64,000 nucleotides of DNA, from positions 10,411,843-10,475,842 of the forward strand of contig JAEMBT020000003.1 of assembly GCA_018873245.2 (NCBI GenBank), given 5' to 3'. This stretch comes from Archegozetes longisetosus. Lineage: Eukaryota; Arthropoda; Arachnida; Sarcoptiformes; Trhypochthoniidae. Of the stretch, positions 32,697 through 43,098 are shown one piece after another; the stretch's first letter is position 1, and every line of letters begins with the position of its first letter. The notes beneath the pieces were generated by a model. The model was not told the origin of the DNA. It saw nothing but the letters and a program-made list of their open reading frames with translations, and ran no database searches. The position numbers and the translations under genes were made by a program.

Positions 32697-34445
32697 ATGA
32701 CTGAAAGAAGAGACGATTTGTTGAATTTTTTACATCAAAACAAGTCACTGAAGACATCAACAATCGATTTATTGATTGAGTTTGGGTTTGATTCAAGTGA
32801 TAGTCTTCTGGCCTTAGATTATGAAAAAGATTTACCTCAAATGACGTCAATCAGTTTAGGTCAAAGGTCACTATTGAGAAGATTGTTAAATGAGTTTAAA
32901 AGTATTTATATTAATAATAATGAAGTTATTCGCAGTAAGAGTGATTGCGAGAAAAAGTTGTGCCAAAGTTATTTAGCTATTGATAAGATCAAGAGTTTAT
33001 GCAATTTTAATGAGCCAAATGACGCGCAATCGATTCAATCTGATAAACAGTTGAATAAATCATTGGCTGAAGGTGCGAACACAATCAAAAGGCTTCAAAA
33101 TGAAGTGGTAGCTAACCACCAAAACAGTATTAATCATCATGAAAATGAAGCTAAAGCTAATCAAAAACTTATTATTGATTATCAAAATGAAGTCAAGACT
33201 AAAGAAATTATTATTAATAACTTTGAAACTGAAATCAAAGTTAATCGAAAAACTATTAACGACTATAAAATGAGTGCAAAATTAACTGAAAATATCATTA
33301 ATAAGTTGAGAAATGAAGCCAAAACTAGTAATTTAGAAATTAAGCGATTAACAAACGAAACTTTTCGTCTCAAGAGAACCATTAATTTGTTGAGAAATAA
33401 GGTTAAGAACTGCTTTTCGGATAACAAGAATAGTTTGGAAAAAGTGAAAAGTTATTTACTAGAAAATAATAAACTTTTTGACGAAAAGTACAAGTCATGT
33501 TCCAGTGCGCAAATTTATGATCTGATCAACACCTCAAACCAAACCACAACTAATTTAAACACTAATAAATCTTTTAATAATGCGACACAAAGTTTGGAAA
33601 ACTTTAGGAACAAATTGACAGAAAATACTATTAAGTCTGAACAAGTTGTTAACGGATCGGATGCTTGTATTGACAATTCAGTGCCAAATATATCGCCTGA
33701 GGTTTTATCAATTGTTCCCATCGTTGACTACATCAATAACAATAAAATTGATTGCATTAGTATTGGATCCAGTGTTGCTAATAATGACTCTAATGAAACA
33801 TCAAATGATAACAATATTAATGATAGTATTACTTTCGACTGCATTACTGTGGAAGTGGCTCATGATAGCCATAAGAGATCTAACGAACTTGAAGTCGAAA
33901 ATTCGGATTCAGAAAATAGCAATAAAAGGTTGAAAACTAATGATAAAAACAATGCTTCGACTCATATTTTGATGATATCGCTCGACAGTAGAGATGATGA
34001 GTTACAAGACGTAAATGATTGCAATTCAAATGAAGGATCAGTTGCTAACCAGTTCGTTATATCGACCATAACTGGAAGTAGACTATCTATTGATATCAAT
34101 GAAGACTCAGATACTGAAAAGTTGAGCAACAACAAGACTGCAGATCTATTTCTGACACAAAATATTGAAACTAATGAATCCGTAAGTCACATCTCGACCT
34201 CAAACGGATACTTCTCTGATAGCAACGAAGAGAACAAATGCTTAATCAATACTCGTAATAAAGCTAATCATAAGGGGTTCAAATGTAATTTACCGAACTG
34301 TGATTTCGCCACACTATTTAAGCCTAAATTTGATGATCACATCAAGAATCACGTGAACTATCATTTAGGCCAAGAAATTCCCGAATTCTGGAAACCATTT
34401 TTTAATGATTTCATGAACAGCTGTACTACCAGTAAAACTAACTAA
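32697..34445 (+). CDS. SAM-like / coiled-coil / C2H2 zinc-finger protein, single exon
   Basis: An intact 582-aa frame starts at ATG 32697; the next in-frame Met lies beyond the SAM-like domain. Residues about 20-68 (IDLLIEFGFDSSDSLLALDY through LGQRSLLRRLLNEF) have the helix pattern of a sterile alpha motif. Residues about 135-236 form a coiled coil of seven 14-residue units, such as NEAKANQKLIIDYQ and NEVKTKEIIINNFE. The middle is Asn/Ser/Asp-rich and probably disordered, with a basic patch (NKRLKTNDKN) that may direct nuclear import. Residues 530-552 form one C2H2 finger: C530, C535, H548, H552, with CX4C spacing. It may be a nuclear DNA- or RNA-binding protein that self-associates; this is inference. 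The lack of introns could mean a retrocopy or simple single-exon structure. Codon use is AT-rich like the surroundings. Confidence 0.85.
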   Translation: MTERRDDLLNFLHQNKSLKTSTIDLLIEFGFDSSDSLLALDYEKDLPQMTSISLGQRSLLRRLLNEFKSIYINNNEVIRSKSDCEKKLCQSYLAIDKIKSLCNFNEPNDAQSIQSDKQLNKSLAEGANTIKRLQNEVVANHQNSINHHENEAKANQKLIIDYQNEVKTKEIIINNFETEIKVNRKTINDYKMSAKLTENIINKLRNEAKTSNLEIKRLTNETFRLKRTINLLRNKVKNCFSDNKNSLEKVKSYLLENNKLFDEKYKSCSSAQIYDLINTSNQTTTNLNTNKSFNNATQSLENFRNKLTENTIKSEQVVNGSDACIDNSVPNISPEVLSIVPIVDYINNNKIDCISIGSSVANNDSNETSNDNNINDSITFDCITVEVAHDSHKRSNELEVENSDSENSNKRLKTNDKNNASTHILMISLDSRDDELQDVNDCNSNEGSVANQFVISTITGSRLSIDINEDSDTEKLSNNKTADLFLTQNIETNESVSHISTSNGYFSDSNEENKCLINTRNKANHKGFKCNLPNCDFATLFKPKFDDHIKNHVNYHLGQEIPEFWKPFFNDFMNSCTTSKTN

Positions 34446-35650
34446 TCGCTAAATCATTCTCAAAACTTAACTATTTTCAAGTATTTATTAAACGGGATCA
34501 TTTTTTTCTTTGAGTCATTTCAAGTTTAAGAAAATGTTTTCACAAATATTGAGTAATTTTTCGGTATTATCAATTTTTGTCATTTAAATAATTAATATTT
34601 GAAGTGCTTTTTGAAACAAATTGTTCAGTTTGTTGTCAATCAAACTAGTTTTTACTAGTCTTAAGTTTACCTTAAAGTACGCGAGAATAATTAATTATTT
34701 TTCAAGACTAAGATTTTTACGTAAATCAAAGTATTTATTAAAATAGTTTTTACTTTTTCTGTAATTCATCTTAACTTTTGCAAAAACACCTTCAGAAATA
34801 TCGCTATTTTTCTATATTATCTGAGTGTTGAGTACTTTATAGAAGTTCTTTGCTCATAAGTGCCGTTTTATATTCTACAAAAATGGTATAAAGGTACAAA
34901 ATGTAATATTTTTCACTTAGAATCAAGCGCTAAGATCATATTTCATTTTGATCTGAACTAAAAGTTATCCCTTTTGTGGCAAAGTTTCCATACGCAACAA
35001 AATCTTAACAAAATACTTGATATATCGCCAATAAAAATCTATAAATTCATATATAGTGTTGTTTTATTGAATTGAGTCTGACTTCTAGCCTTTATATTGC
35101 GCTGAAAATTTGTTGTGAACCAGTTAATCCTGCACGTTGTTTCCTAACTTTTGACTTTTAAACAACTGCATTAACCTTTTTGTTCTCCTTTTAGTAACAA
35201 TCGACTAAAGTGTTTGTCGGTTAACTCATTATTTAACTGGATTTCTAACAATCTGTTTTCCCAAAAGAAGTTGGACTTTTAGCTAATGAATAATTTGAAA
35301 TTGCAAGATCAAACTTTTTCCTTAAATCTTGGTGATATTTATTGCGAAGGAAACGAGTAAACTTTACCTGAGAATGAGTTTTGAAGAAGAAATTAATTTT
35401 GATTTATTTGACATTATAATGATAATAACCTTTACCAATAACTAAACCTGTTTTACTGTATGTTATGATTCGTACTTTCATTTTGAATGGTCGTTACTTT
35501 GAAGAACTTCAGACATAGTTATGATTTAAATATTAATTAAACAGCTAATGGCAATAAAATTTGATTAAGTGCTATTATACAAATTGACGTCAACGGTTAC
35601 ATCTTAGAGTTTGGCACACAAACTAAACTTCAAAATAATCGTAGATTATC
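34446..35650. other. 3' flank of the SAM/zinc-finger gene
   Basis: No gene was recognised. The nearest AATAAA-type polyadenylation signal I see is near 35030, leaving open a long 3' untranslated region. Confidence 0.35.
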
Positions 35651-36020
35651 TTAAAGGCAACTTTTGTGCACTCAGCAATCGATTATCAAAGTTTTTTTCC
35701 ACATCATTTTTATGATTTATCAACTTTGAAAAGTGTATCTGAAAAGATAGAACACAAGTGGTATCAATGCAGTTTCAATTCAAAATTTTGCTTCAAATCC
35801 ATACTTAATAAACGTAATGCACAACAAATACAGTGTCATAGCTGATGCTTTCAGCAGAAGATAAAGATAGTCATAGTCAGGAGAATTCCACTAAGATATT
35901 TGAAAAACGGATAGATTCAATTTTTACCATAGATGATTCGAGTGTTCGAGCATTTTGCCCTATAGGTCTACGAAGTTCCCAAAAACTCATGAATCGTTTC
36001 TGATTGATATTTAATCCATG
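35651..36020 (+). repeat. Dispersed repeat, copy 1, with conserved short frame
   Basis: It matches the reverse complement of 61779-62150 along its whole length. Both copies keep a frame that includes a Cys-containing peptide YQCSFNSKFCFK and ends in NAQQIQCHS before the same TGA. A Cys/His-rich tail suggests derivation from a zinc-finger exon, but spacing does not fit a canonical C2H2 finger. Downstream frames are broken. Confidence 0.6.
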
Positions 36021-36104
36021 GTTTTTAAGACACAAAATAAATCTTCTTAACTTGATAATTATTTTTAATGAAATTTATTAAATGAAGAAAAGTAATGATA
36101 AAAG

Positions 36105-37078
36105 CCTCAACCCACCCTAAGCAATTGTGTGTGGGCAAAGACCTTTGATCTCATGGTTCGATTACAAATATAGAGACGCATCTTAGACTAGAATACTCAA
36201 ATTTTTGACATGTACAATTCTATAGAAAAAATTACGAAAATATTTTTAACATTGAGCCCATGAGAGGAAATATGATTTCTAAAGTTCATTTGACCCCACT
36301 CTCCATCAGTTTCTTTTGAGATTTCGCTCAAAAATTACTAAAATTAGGGGGATGATTTTGGAAAAGTTTTAGAGTGATGGAACAGGGTCAGATCGACGAT
36401 TGAAGATTTTATTTGAATAGCTGTATAACTCGTTCGAAACACTCAGCATCGTATAGTTAATTGATTTTTAAGGAGTGGTTTTCACAATTTCAATAGCTCA
36501 CAACTTTTGAAGCGTTCAACCGATATGCTTAAGACTTATATTTCTGGAAAATGTGTGCAAAAACCTTTGAAATGATGTGTATATCACCGATGTTCTTCGG
36601 TGGACCTATTGGAACAGATGATGATATGCACATCATTTTAAAATTTTTTGCACACAGTTTCCAGAAATATGTCTTAAGCATATCAGTTGAATGCTTCAAG
36701 AGTTGTGAGCTATTGAAATTATGAAACCACTCATTAAAATCAATTAACTATATGATACTAAGTGTTTCGAACTCGTTGTGCAGCCATTCAAATTCTGTAA
36801 CAGGTCTTGCACCACACTAGAACTTTCCCAAAATCATTCCCCTAATTTTATTGAATTTTGAGCGAAATCTCAAAACCGATAGAGGCTGGGATCAAATGAA
36901 CTTTAGAAATCATATCTTCTCTCGTAGACGCAATATTAAAAAAATTAGAAATTTTTTTTACGGAATTATACGTGTCAAAAATTTGAGTATTCTAGTCTAA
37001 GATGTGTCTCTATATTTTCCATCGAACTATGAGGTCAAAGGTCTTTGCTCACGCACAATCGCTTAGGATGGGTTGTCC
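36105..37078. repeat. Large palindrome with arms of about 470 bp
   Basis: The left arm starts CAACCCACCCTAAGCAATTG and its reverse-complement partner ends near 37078. Internal blocks such as CAAAGACCTTTGA, TCTTAGACTAGAATACTC and CAACTTTTGAAGC pair through to a centre near 36598. Divergence between arms is about 12-15 percent by eye. No open frame spans it and no target duplication is clear. It is a foldback MITE or an inverted duplication. Confidence 0.85.
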
Positions 37079-37647
37079 TTTTCTCTTGGTGCTATCCAGT
37101 CTTGACTAAGGATTAGGCGCAAACTTCAAAATTGTCTAACACATATTTCAAAACACTATTGTTAATTTTCGAAATTTCCGATTGAATCGCATTTTGTATC
37201 TAGTTATTGATAACCGTCTTAACATTATATGTAGAATTTTCCAGCCTGCCTTTTATTATACAACATTTGACATTATGTATCAAATGACTTCGCGCGACTC
37301 CGCAAATATTTTTGTTCTTCGCTTGACTTATCTATAGACAGAGACCTGATCCCTGTCTTCTCACAAATTTTATATTTTCTTTATTCTTTCAACAGTTCTG
37401 TAAGTTGTTGCTTCTGGGATCCCGTCTAATTCAAAGTGTTTTTAGAACCTTTTCATATTTTCATTTCTCTCAATGAAACTGCTAACTCATTAGCGCACAA
37501 TTATCTCTTTACTCGTTAACAAGGCGTATCAGTTTATGCTTGCTAAAATCATTAATCCAACACCAGCATGACTACTTATATGTTGTTTAGCTGTCTTTTT
37601 GTTTAGATGTTGCTGTTCCTGCTGTTCGCTTAGTCATTGTCTCCATA
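37079..37647. other. Non-coding region
   Basis: No gene or delimited element was seen between the large palindrome and the duplicated segment A. Confidence 0.35.
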
Positions 37648-38310
37648 TAACAAGGATTGACTTAAACTTTAATTAATATAAAATCTAATAGTTTTGGAGA
37701 TGAGTTCTTGTATTGTATAATGAATTTTTCAACATTCATTATTTGATACTTTAGAATATGTTTTATTATAAAACACAAGAATCTTAGTAAACTATTATTA
37801 TTTACACTTTAAGCTTGGATCTAACTTTGAATTATATTCTAGAAAATTATTTCGAAACATTGAATTAGATTAAAAGCTTTAATAACTATTTTAATTTAAG
37901 TCTTGTAATTACTGTGAATAATCTTTCAAAACTGTTCAATGTATGTACAATACATCAAAACTAAAACGAAGTAGGTAAAAAGTTCTATAATTTAGAGCTA
38001 TATTTTTTAACCATTTGAGTCCAGATACTGGACCTAAAACTTTTATATGAAAAATGACATGCTTTATAGTTGGTCAGTGCTTTCGCATAAGCCATTTAAT
38101 ATTTAATTATCCGTAAGTTTAAAAAATCAACATTTTCTCCAAATATTTTACTATTTAGTAATTTTAATGGATATACAACTTTATACTATATAAAAGTAAA
38201 ACACTGCTTTTTTAGTTTAGATGAATTGTACATATCATTCAATATATTATTTCCAAGTTTGTTAAAAGATTTGATACTTTAAAATCATGTATAACGACTT
38301 CAATGCTTAG
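37648..38310 (+). repeat. Duplicated segment A (IR-locus 5' flank family)
   Basis: It shares AACAAG.ATTGACTT, GGTCTAATAG-like and TTTTGG.GATGA..TCTTGTA blocks with segments B, C and D at 40671-41687. Its end (38255-38310, TTTGTTAAAAGATTTGAT...) matches 42032-42095, just 5' of the IR-like gene. An extra stretch of about 290 bp (about 37945-38235), with weak inverted ends, is missing in segment D. Confidence 0.7.
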
Positions 38311-38312
38311 TA

Positions 38313-39230
38313 ACGAGGAGAGAAATAAAATGTAGACAATTTTTACATAACATTTTTTTATTGGAAATGTAAATTGATTCAAACTTTTAAGTCATCAATT
38401 AAGAGCACATGCCCTTTAGATTGTTTATGCCAGGTATTAATTCAATAGTGTTTAATGCAAGCGAGTTATGGCTTCAAAAGAGAAAGGGTTCAGAAATCGT
38501 GTTGTGACATTTTATAATATCTGAACTTTATAAAATTCTGAAAAAGGAAAACCGTTTACTGTTAATCACTTCGTAAACGAAGGACGACACAGAATTACGA
38601 TTTATAAGATTATTAGCACTTATGAGTAGAGAAATACCACAAAAAGAAAGGTCGGAAGTGGAAGAACAGCCACTGTGATGACCAAACAAAAAAAACGAAA
38701 AGTGACTCGACTGTATCGTGAAATGAATCACAGTGATAAGATGACTATTAAAGAAGCAGCTCGAAAATATGAATGCTGCCCAAAACTGATTAGATATTGG
38801 TTAAAGAGAGAACTCTTGCTCATTATGCGAAAAAGACTATTAAATACTTAGTCTCAAAATGTCAAATTTGTCGATAAGTACCGCAACCCAACAAATGTAC
38901 CTCAATGTAGACCTGTTGAGGATTTCTTTGGTCAGCTCACTGAAATCATGTATAGGAATGGTTGAAAAGCTGATAACCTTAAACAGCTTCAGAATCGTAT
39001 CCGTCTTTGTTTGAGAAAATTCGATATGAATATTGTCAAAAATGCTATGTTGACAGTGAACAAACGATTGCGTAAATGTGCATTATTGGAATCTTTAGCA
39101 GTTGCTCATTAACTCGCTATGAAAGTCATTATAATCTGCTATAATTATTTAAGTGTTGACTAAATTTCTGCTTTTGATCAATTAAAAAAATTCAAAGTGA
39201 ATCTTGTCTACATTTTATTTCCCCCTCCGT
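38313..39230 (+). mobile_element. Tc1/mariner-type element 1
   Basis: TA at 38311-38312 and 39231-39232 flanks inverted ends of about 30 bp. The left begins ACGAGGAGAGAAATAAAATG; the right, complemented, begins ACGGAGGGGGAAATAAAATG, and both continue with TAGACAA. At 918 bp it is shorter than a full element. The right-hand TA is also the left-hand TA of the next element. Confidence 0.9.
38463..39115 (+). pseudogene. Tc1/mariner transposase with deleted core
   Basis: The N-terminal part includes VTRLYREMNHSDKMTIKEAA and a helix-turn-helix (RKYECCPKLIRYWLK). The frame then jumps to LAHYAKKTIKYL, the region after the second catalytic Asp, and shifts to KYRNPTNVPQCRPVEDFFGQ with LKQLQNRIRLCLRKFD. 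NVPQxRPxExFW is the usual motif around the third catalytic residue in this family. The first catalytic region is missing and there are stops, so it is inactive. Relatives lie at 56952-57350 and 59478-59700. Confidence 0.8.
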
Positions 39231-39232
39231 TA

Positions 39233-40648
39233 CTATCAGCAAAAAAGATTGTTTGCTTGAAAACAAAAAAGCGTTCAAAAAAGTGTCATTTCCCAAGGGA
39301 CTGCTAATTAACTTTCTATACGGTAATAATTGACTCAATAATTTTAATTTAAGCTTTATTCATATATGTGAAATAATAAGGACAAAATTTTGACGATTAG
39401 TGCGAAATATGATCGCCTTGTTTTGGGATAATTTCATTCAAGCATGATGGAACAGAGTTAAATAATGCGTCGAATAATTGTTGATCATTTTCCATTTGAG
39501 AAATAATTTCCCACGAATCTTTACTATTGTGAAAGATGCCCCGATTACTAGGCTTAGGTTTTTAAATAAACCAAATATGCTCTATGATGTTGATTTCAGG
39601 ACTTTTGGTTTGGTAAGCAGAAAGATATTTTGGGTTGACGTATTATCGTCAAACCAATCCTTACTAACGAAAGAAGTGTGTATTGGACTCCTGTCTTCAA
39701 TAAAGTAAAAATCATCATCGAATAGTTCTTCAACGATTTCTCCAATTTCACATTCTTCATTATCAGCTCTCTTATAATAGGGCTTAACGATTTCCTCCAT
39801 TATATCTATTTCCTCCTTATCTATATTTAAACCTATCAAAGTGATCATTTTTCTTAACTATAGGTCCGGGTTCATTTCTGCTAATTGCGCTCTAAACACA
39901 AACTTTTGCTCTTCCAGAGTTTTGAACTATTTGTATATTGCTCTCCTCATATCTTGTTCGTAATTCTCGCCAAACTTTGTGCATATGAGGATTTCCAGTA
40001 AAAAAGTGCTCTTATCCGAGAAGATAGTTCTTTTCCATCCAGTAAAGTTGAGGTATTATGCAAGTGTAAGTCTTTTTTGCCTGTGTTGAGCAGTCACTCT
40101 TTCCTTTCTTGCAGCCATGGAATTTCTTATTCTACTTCTCTTAGTCTACTTCTGATAGCTTGTGCAGTCACTTTTAGTCTAGGGTTGTTAAGAATGTCCG
40201 CTGCAGTCTTAAATTTTTTAGCATTTATTTTCACTTTACTGTCAGCAACTACGTCGATATCTTGATCCCTACTAGTTTTAAGCGGACCTCCAGGTCTTGG
40301 CAATGCAGTTACACTTAAAGTGAATCTTGCTATCCATTTTCCACTGTTCTTTTATCGCATTCGAGAGCTTCTGAAACTGCTGGAATAGTCATTCCAGAAT
40401 GAAAAAGTATGACTATTAACCAACACGTTTGTTCAGGATATTTTGGCATAATTTTAATTAAATCACTTTTTGTGTTAAAACAAAACAATGTTATCCTGAT
40501 TATGACATTTTTTCCGCTCATTTTCAACTCTCTAGTTTTAATCGATGAGTCAACACTTCATCATTTAATCAAACAAGATTATTTTATAACATTGAGTGAT
40601 CCCCTAAATTTTAGCGCTAGGTTTAACATTTGTGACTTTTGCTGATAG
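39233..40648 (-). mobile_element. Tc1-like element 2, abutting element 1
   Basis: TA at 39231-39232 and 40649-40650 flanks inverted ends CTATCAGCAAAA / TTTTGCTGATAG. A near full-length but broken transposase runs on the minus strand. Its left TA is shared with element 1, so one element inserted exactly at the end of the other. Confidence 0.88.
39380..40527 (-). pseudogene. Tc1-like transposase, full-length but broken
   Basis: Read on the minus strand, a helix-turn-helix region comes first: TCWLIVILFHSGMTIPAVSE with ALECDKRTVE. A GRPGGP-like linker (ALPRPGGPLKTSRDQDI) follows, then VWREL and IVQNSGRAKVCVWSAIS around the first catalytic stretch, then PIHTSFVSKDWFDDN around the second Asp, and KSPEINIIEHIW for the PDLNPIE.W motif. 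Stops and frame changes occur near 40100, 39860 and 39600. The domain order is that of IS630/Tc1 transposases. Confidence 0.8.
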
Positions 40649-40670
40649 TACATTCACTCGGTTATGAGGT

Positions 40671-41687
40671 ACTAAGAATTGACGTATACTTTAGTGAACG
40701 TCAGGTCTAATAGCTTTGGCTATGAGTACTTGAATTGCTTTAATGATTTTCTAATAATCATTGCCTGACACTTGAACTGTATTTTCCAGAATTCTGTAAC
40801 ATTTCAATATTCACTATTCGACATTTAGATTTTTAATTAAAATCTAATTTTAGTTCATATTGTAAAATCTTGTTTCTAAATACTAATTAAATTGTGGTTC
40901 TTTATTAAACTTTTCTTAAATCTCAGTCTTTTGAATAAAGTTTGAAACTAAAGTTTATTGATAAATAAATTGAGGCTGCATTGATAGTACTAACAAACGT
41001 CAACTTTGGTGATATCTGTATAACAAGAATTGACTTGAACTTAAATGAATGTCAGGTCTAATAGCTTTGGCGATGAGTTCTTGTACTATGTTAATGATTT
41101 TTTCGACAATCATCAACTGATACTTGCAAACGTATTCTCCAGAACACATATCGCATTAAATAGTCAATAATGACAGTTATTTTTAACTTGAATATAGTTT
41201 TAGTCCTCATAAAAATTATTTCTAAACACTAATTAAACAGTAGCTCTTTATAAAATTTGTCTTAAATATTTTAATCTCTTAAATAAAGTCTGGACAAAAG
41301 ATGATCTTTAGGTATATTAAGAATACAATTATAACACTCAAAAGCACTTTAAATGATATATTACAACAAGAATTGATTTAAGTTTTAATGAAGGTAAGGT
41401 CTAATAGTTTTGGCGATGACCTCTTGTATTGTTTTAATGATTTTTCCAACAATCGATACTTGAAAACATACTCTTCTATAAAACACCAGTATCTAAGTGA
41501 ACTATCATTATTCAATATTTGTCACTTACACTTTAAGGTCGAATTTACCTTTGACTTACACTCTTGAAACATATTTCTAAACATTACATTAGATTAAATC
41601 TTTAATTACTATTTTACCTTAAGTATTGTAATTACTGTGAACCAATTTTCGAAAGTGTCCAATTTATGTAAATACCATTCAAAATAT
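40671..41687 (+). repeat. Tandem duplicated segments B, C and D (IR-locus 5' flank family)
   Basis: Three diverged units begin near 40671, 41027 and 41363. Each starts with AAGAATTGA.TT and carries GTCTAATAG.TTTGGC.ATGA, then a TTTAATGATTTT block and a TTTCTAAACA.TA.ATTA block. Spacing is 356 and 336 bp. Together with segment A (37648) there are four copies upstream of the IR-like gene. No coding is visible in them. Confidence 0.75.
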
Positions 41688-42031
41688 TGACATGACCCAA
41701 ATTATTTGTCTGTCCTAAATTAGTGACCATTCCTAAATCCTTGACCTGTCCTAGAAATCTTTGTACTTAACTATAATTTCTAACCATAAAAGCATGTGAT
41801 GGTCAATTTGATGAATTTTTGTAAACAAAATCTGTTGGTATATAAAGACTAGGCTTTTGAGCTTTAGGACACACTCTTCTCTTGTTGTGGTCAAGAGTGA
41901 CAAGTGAGTGAAAAGCTTTTGTGGTACTCTTACACATAAGTTAATGTCTCATGTTAAGTGTTTTACTTTCTTTATATTAAATAAAGTATATTTCAAAGAA
42001 AAGTGTTTAATCACTCATTAGGATCGTGACA
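41688..42031 (+). mobile_element. Solo LTR of a retrotransposon
   Basis: A 344-bp block begins TGACATGACC and ends ATCGTGACA, flanked by ATAT on both sides (41684-41687 and 42032-42035). It contains a TATATAAAG box near 41840 and AATAAA at 41980-41985, in the order expected of an LTR. Segment A (38235-38280) is the empty site: the flanking blocks CATTCAA.ATAT and TTTC.AAGTTTG are contiguous there. A 4-bp duplication is compatible with Ty3/gypsy-type integration. No internal retroviral region is present. Confidence 0.85.
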
Positions 42032-42119
42032 ATATTTTCAAGTTTGTCAAAAGATTTGATGTTTTGAAATGATGTATAATTACTTCAATGATAACTGTGT
42101 TCATCTGACTACAAGTAAT

Positions 42120-42341
42120 GATACAGTTTATTGGGGCAATAACTCAACTAATTTGACAATTGAAGTACAGCCAAATATTTGACCGCCAATTCTTCTATAT
42201 AATGAAGAAATGGTGAAATCAGGCAATTCTTCAATACTACACTATCAATGGTGTGGACCTTTTATTGTGATCCTCAAGTTGTTTGCGAGATACATCAATG
42301 CTAAGTATGAAATGTCTTATCGCTATAATGCACTTTGAGGT
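42120..42341 (+). pseudogene. IR-like receptor, ligand-binding S1 exon with in-frame stop
   Basis: The frame reads NSTNLTIEVQPNI, a TGA at 42180-42182, then PPILLYNEEMVKSGNSSILH and YQWCGPFIVILKLFARYINA. A strand followed by PP, a loop, then G-P and a helix ending in a Y-I-N-A motif is the start of the S1 ligand-binding lobe of ionotropic glutamate-type receptors. It lies 0.8 kb upstream of, and on the same strand as, the pore exons. The TGA in a conserved stretch means a pseudogene, a read error, or an unrecognised splice. Confidence 0.5.
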
Positions 42342-42522
42342 TATACGTTGTTTAGACAATTATTTTAACTATAGACTAACTATATATACAACATACTTAT
42401 ACGTAGTTATATTGTTTATTAGCATTTACTACACACCATTATAGACTCCATTATAAAAAAAACTAGCAAAAATCCTGTTATTCCCAAACTATACATAACT
42501 AAGATTTAATATTTGCCACATC

Positions 42523-42654
42523 ATGAGACCATCTAAAAGGAGTGTATTGGTGACTTCAAATCGCCCCGCCCAGTTACAACCCAAAGTTTCCACCCCTCTT
42601 TTTGGCGGTTATGGGATTAACTCTTCTGACTCAGACCCAACTTTATTTCTTTAG
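42523..42654 (+). CDS. Unidentified 43-aa frame between IR exons
   Basis: ATG to TAG; it includes VLVTSNRPAQLQPKVSTPLF and GGYGINSSDSDPT. Its composition is less AT-biased than the surroundings, so it may be coding or formerly coding. It does not fit the S1 lobe of the flanking receptor and could belong to an inserted element. I cannot assign it. Confidence 0.2.
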   Translation: MRPSKRSVLVTSNRPAQLQPKVSTPLFGGYGINSSDSDPTLFL

Positions 42655-43098
42655 ATCTTAGGGCCAAAACTAGAACATCATTGATTTTGTCTTGACGAAC
42701 TCTTTAAAGTCATGTCCTGTCTCAGATTCTATTGCTTCTCGTTCAGACTGTGACTGTAAAGTGTTCTTTGATCAGGAAACTTGTTGCAGTAATGTATGAT
42801 TTATTGCACCAGTTCATTCAATTTCTTGTTCATAGTGACAGAGCACTTTGACCTACATATTCTGTGAATTTTAGTTACTGTGGTTAATTTTAAGAATTGG
42901 TCTGAGGAGTCAACTATTCAATTAAAAAACTGTGCTTAAGTCACTATAAATTTTTCACAATTTTTCTCGTTATGTATAGTTAATCCTAGTCCAGCATGAT
43001 TTTGATTCAAGAAATCACCTAAGTTGAACATTTTTCATTTCCTTGGAGATTAACTTAAAGAATGAATAATTGACTATTTTAAAACTTTTCTAAAATAG

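Noticed and set aside
33515-33933. Frames on both strands inside the 582-aa gene
   Set aside because: Shadows of the larger conserved frame with domain structure.
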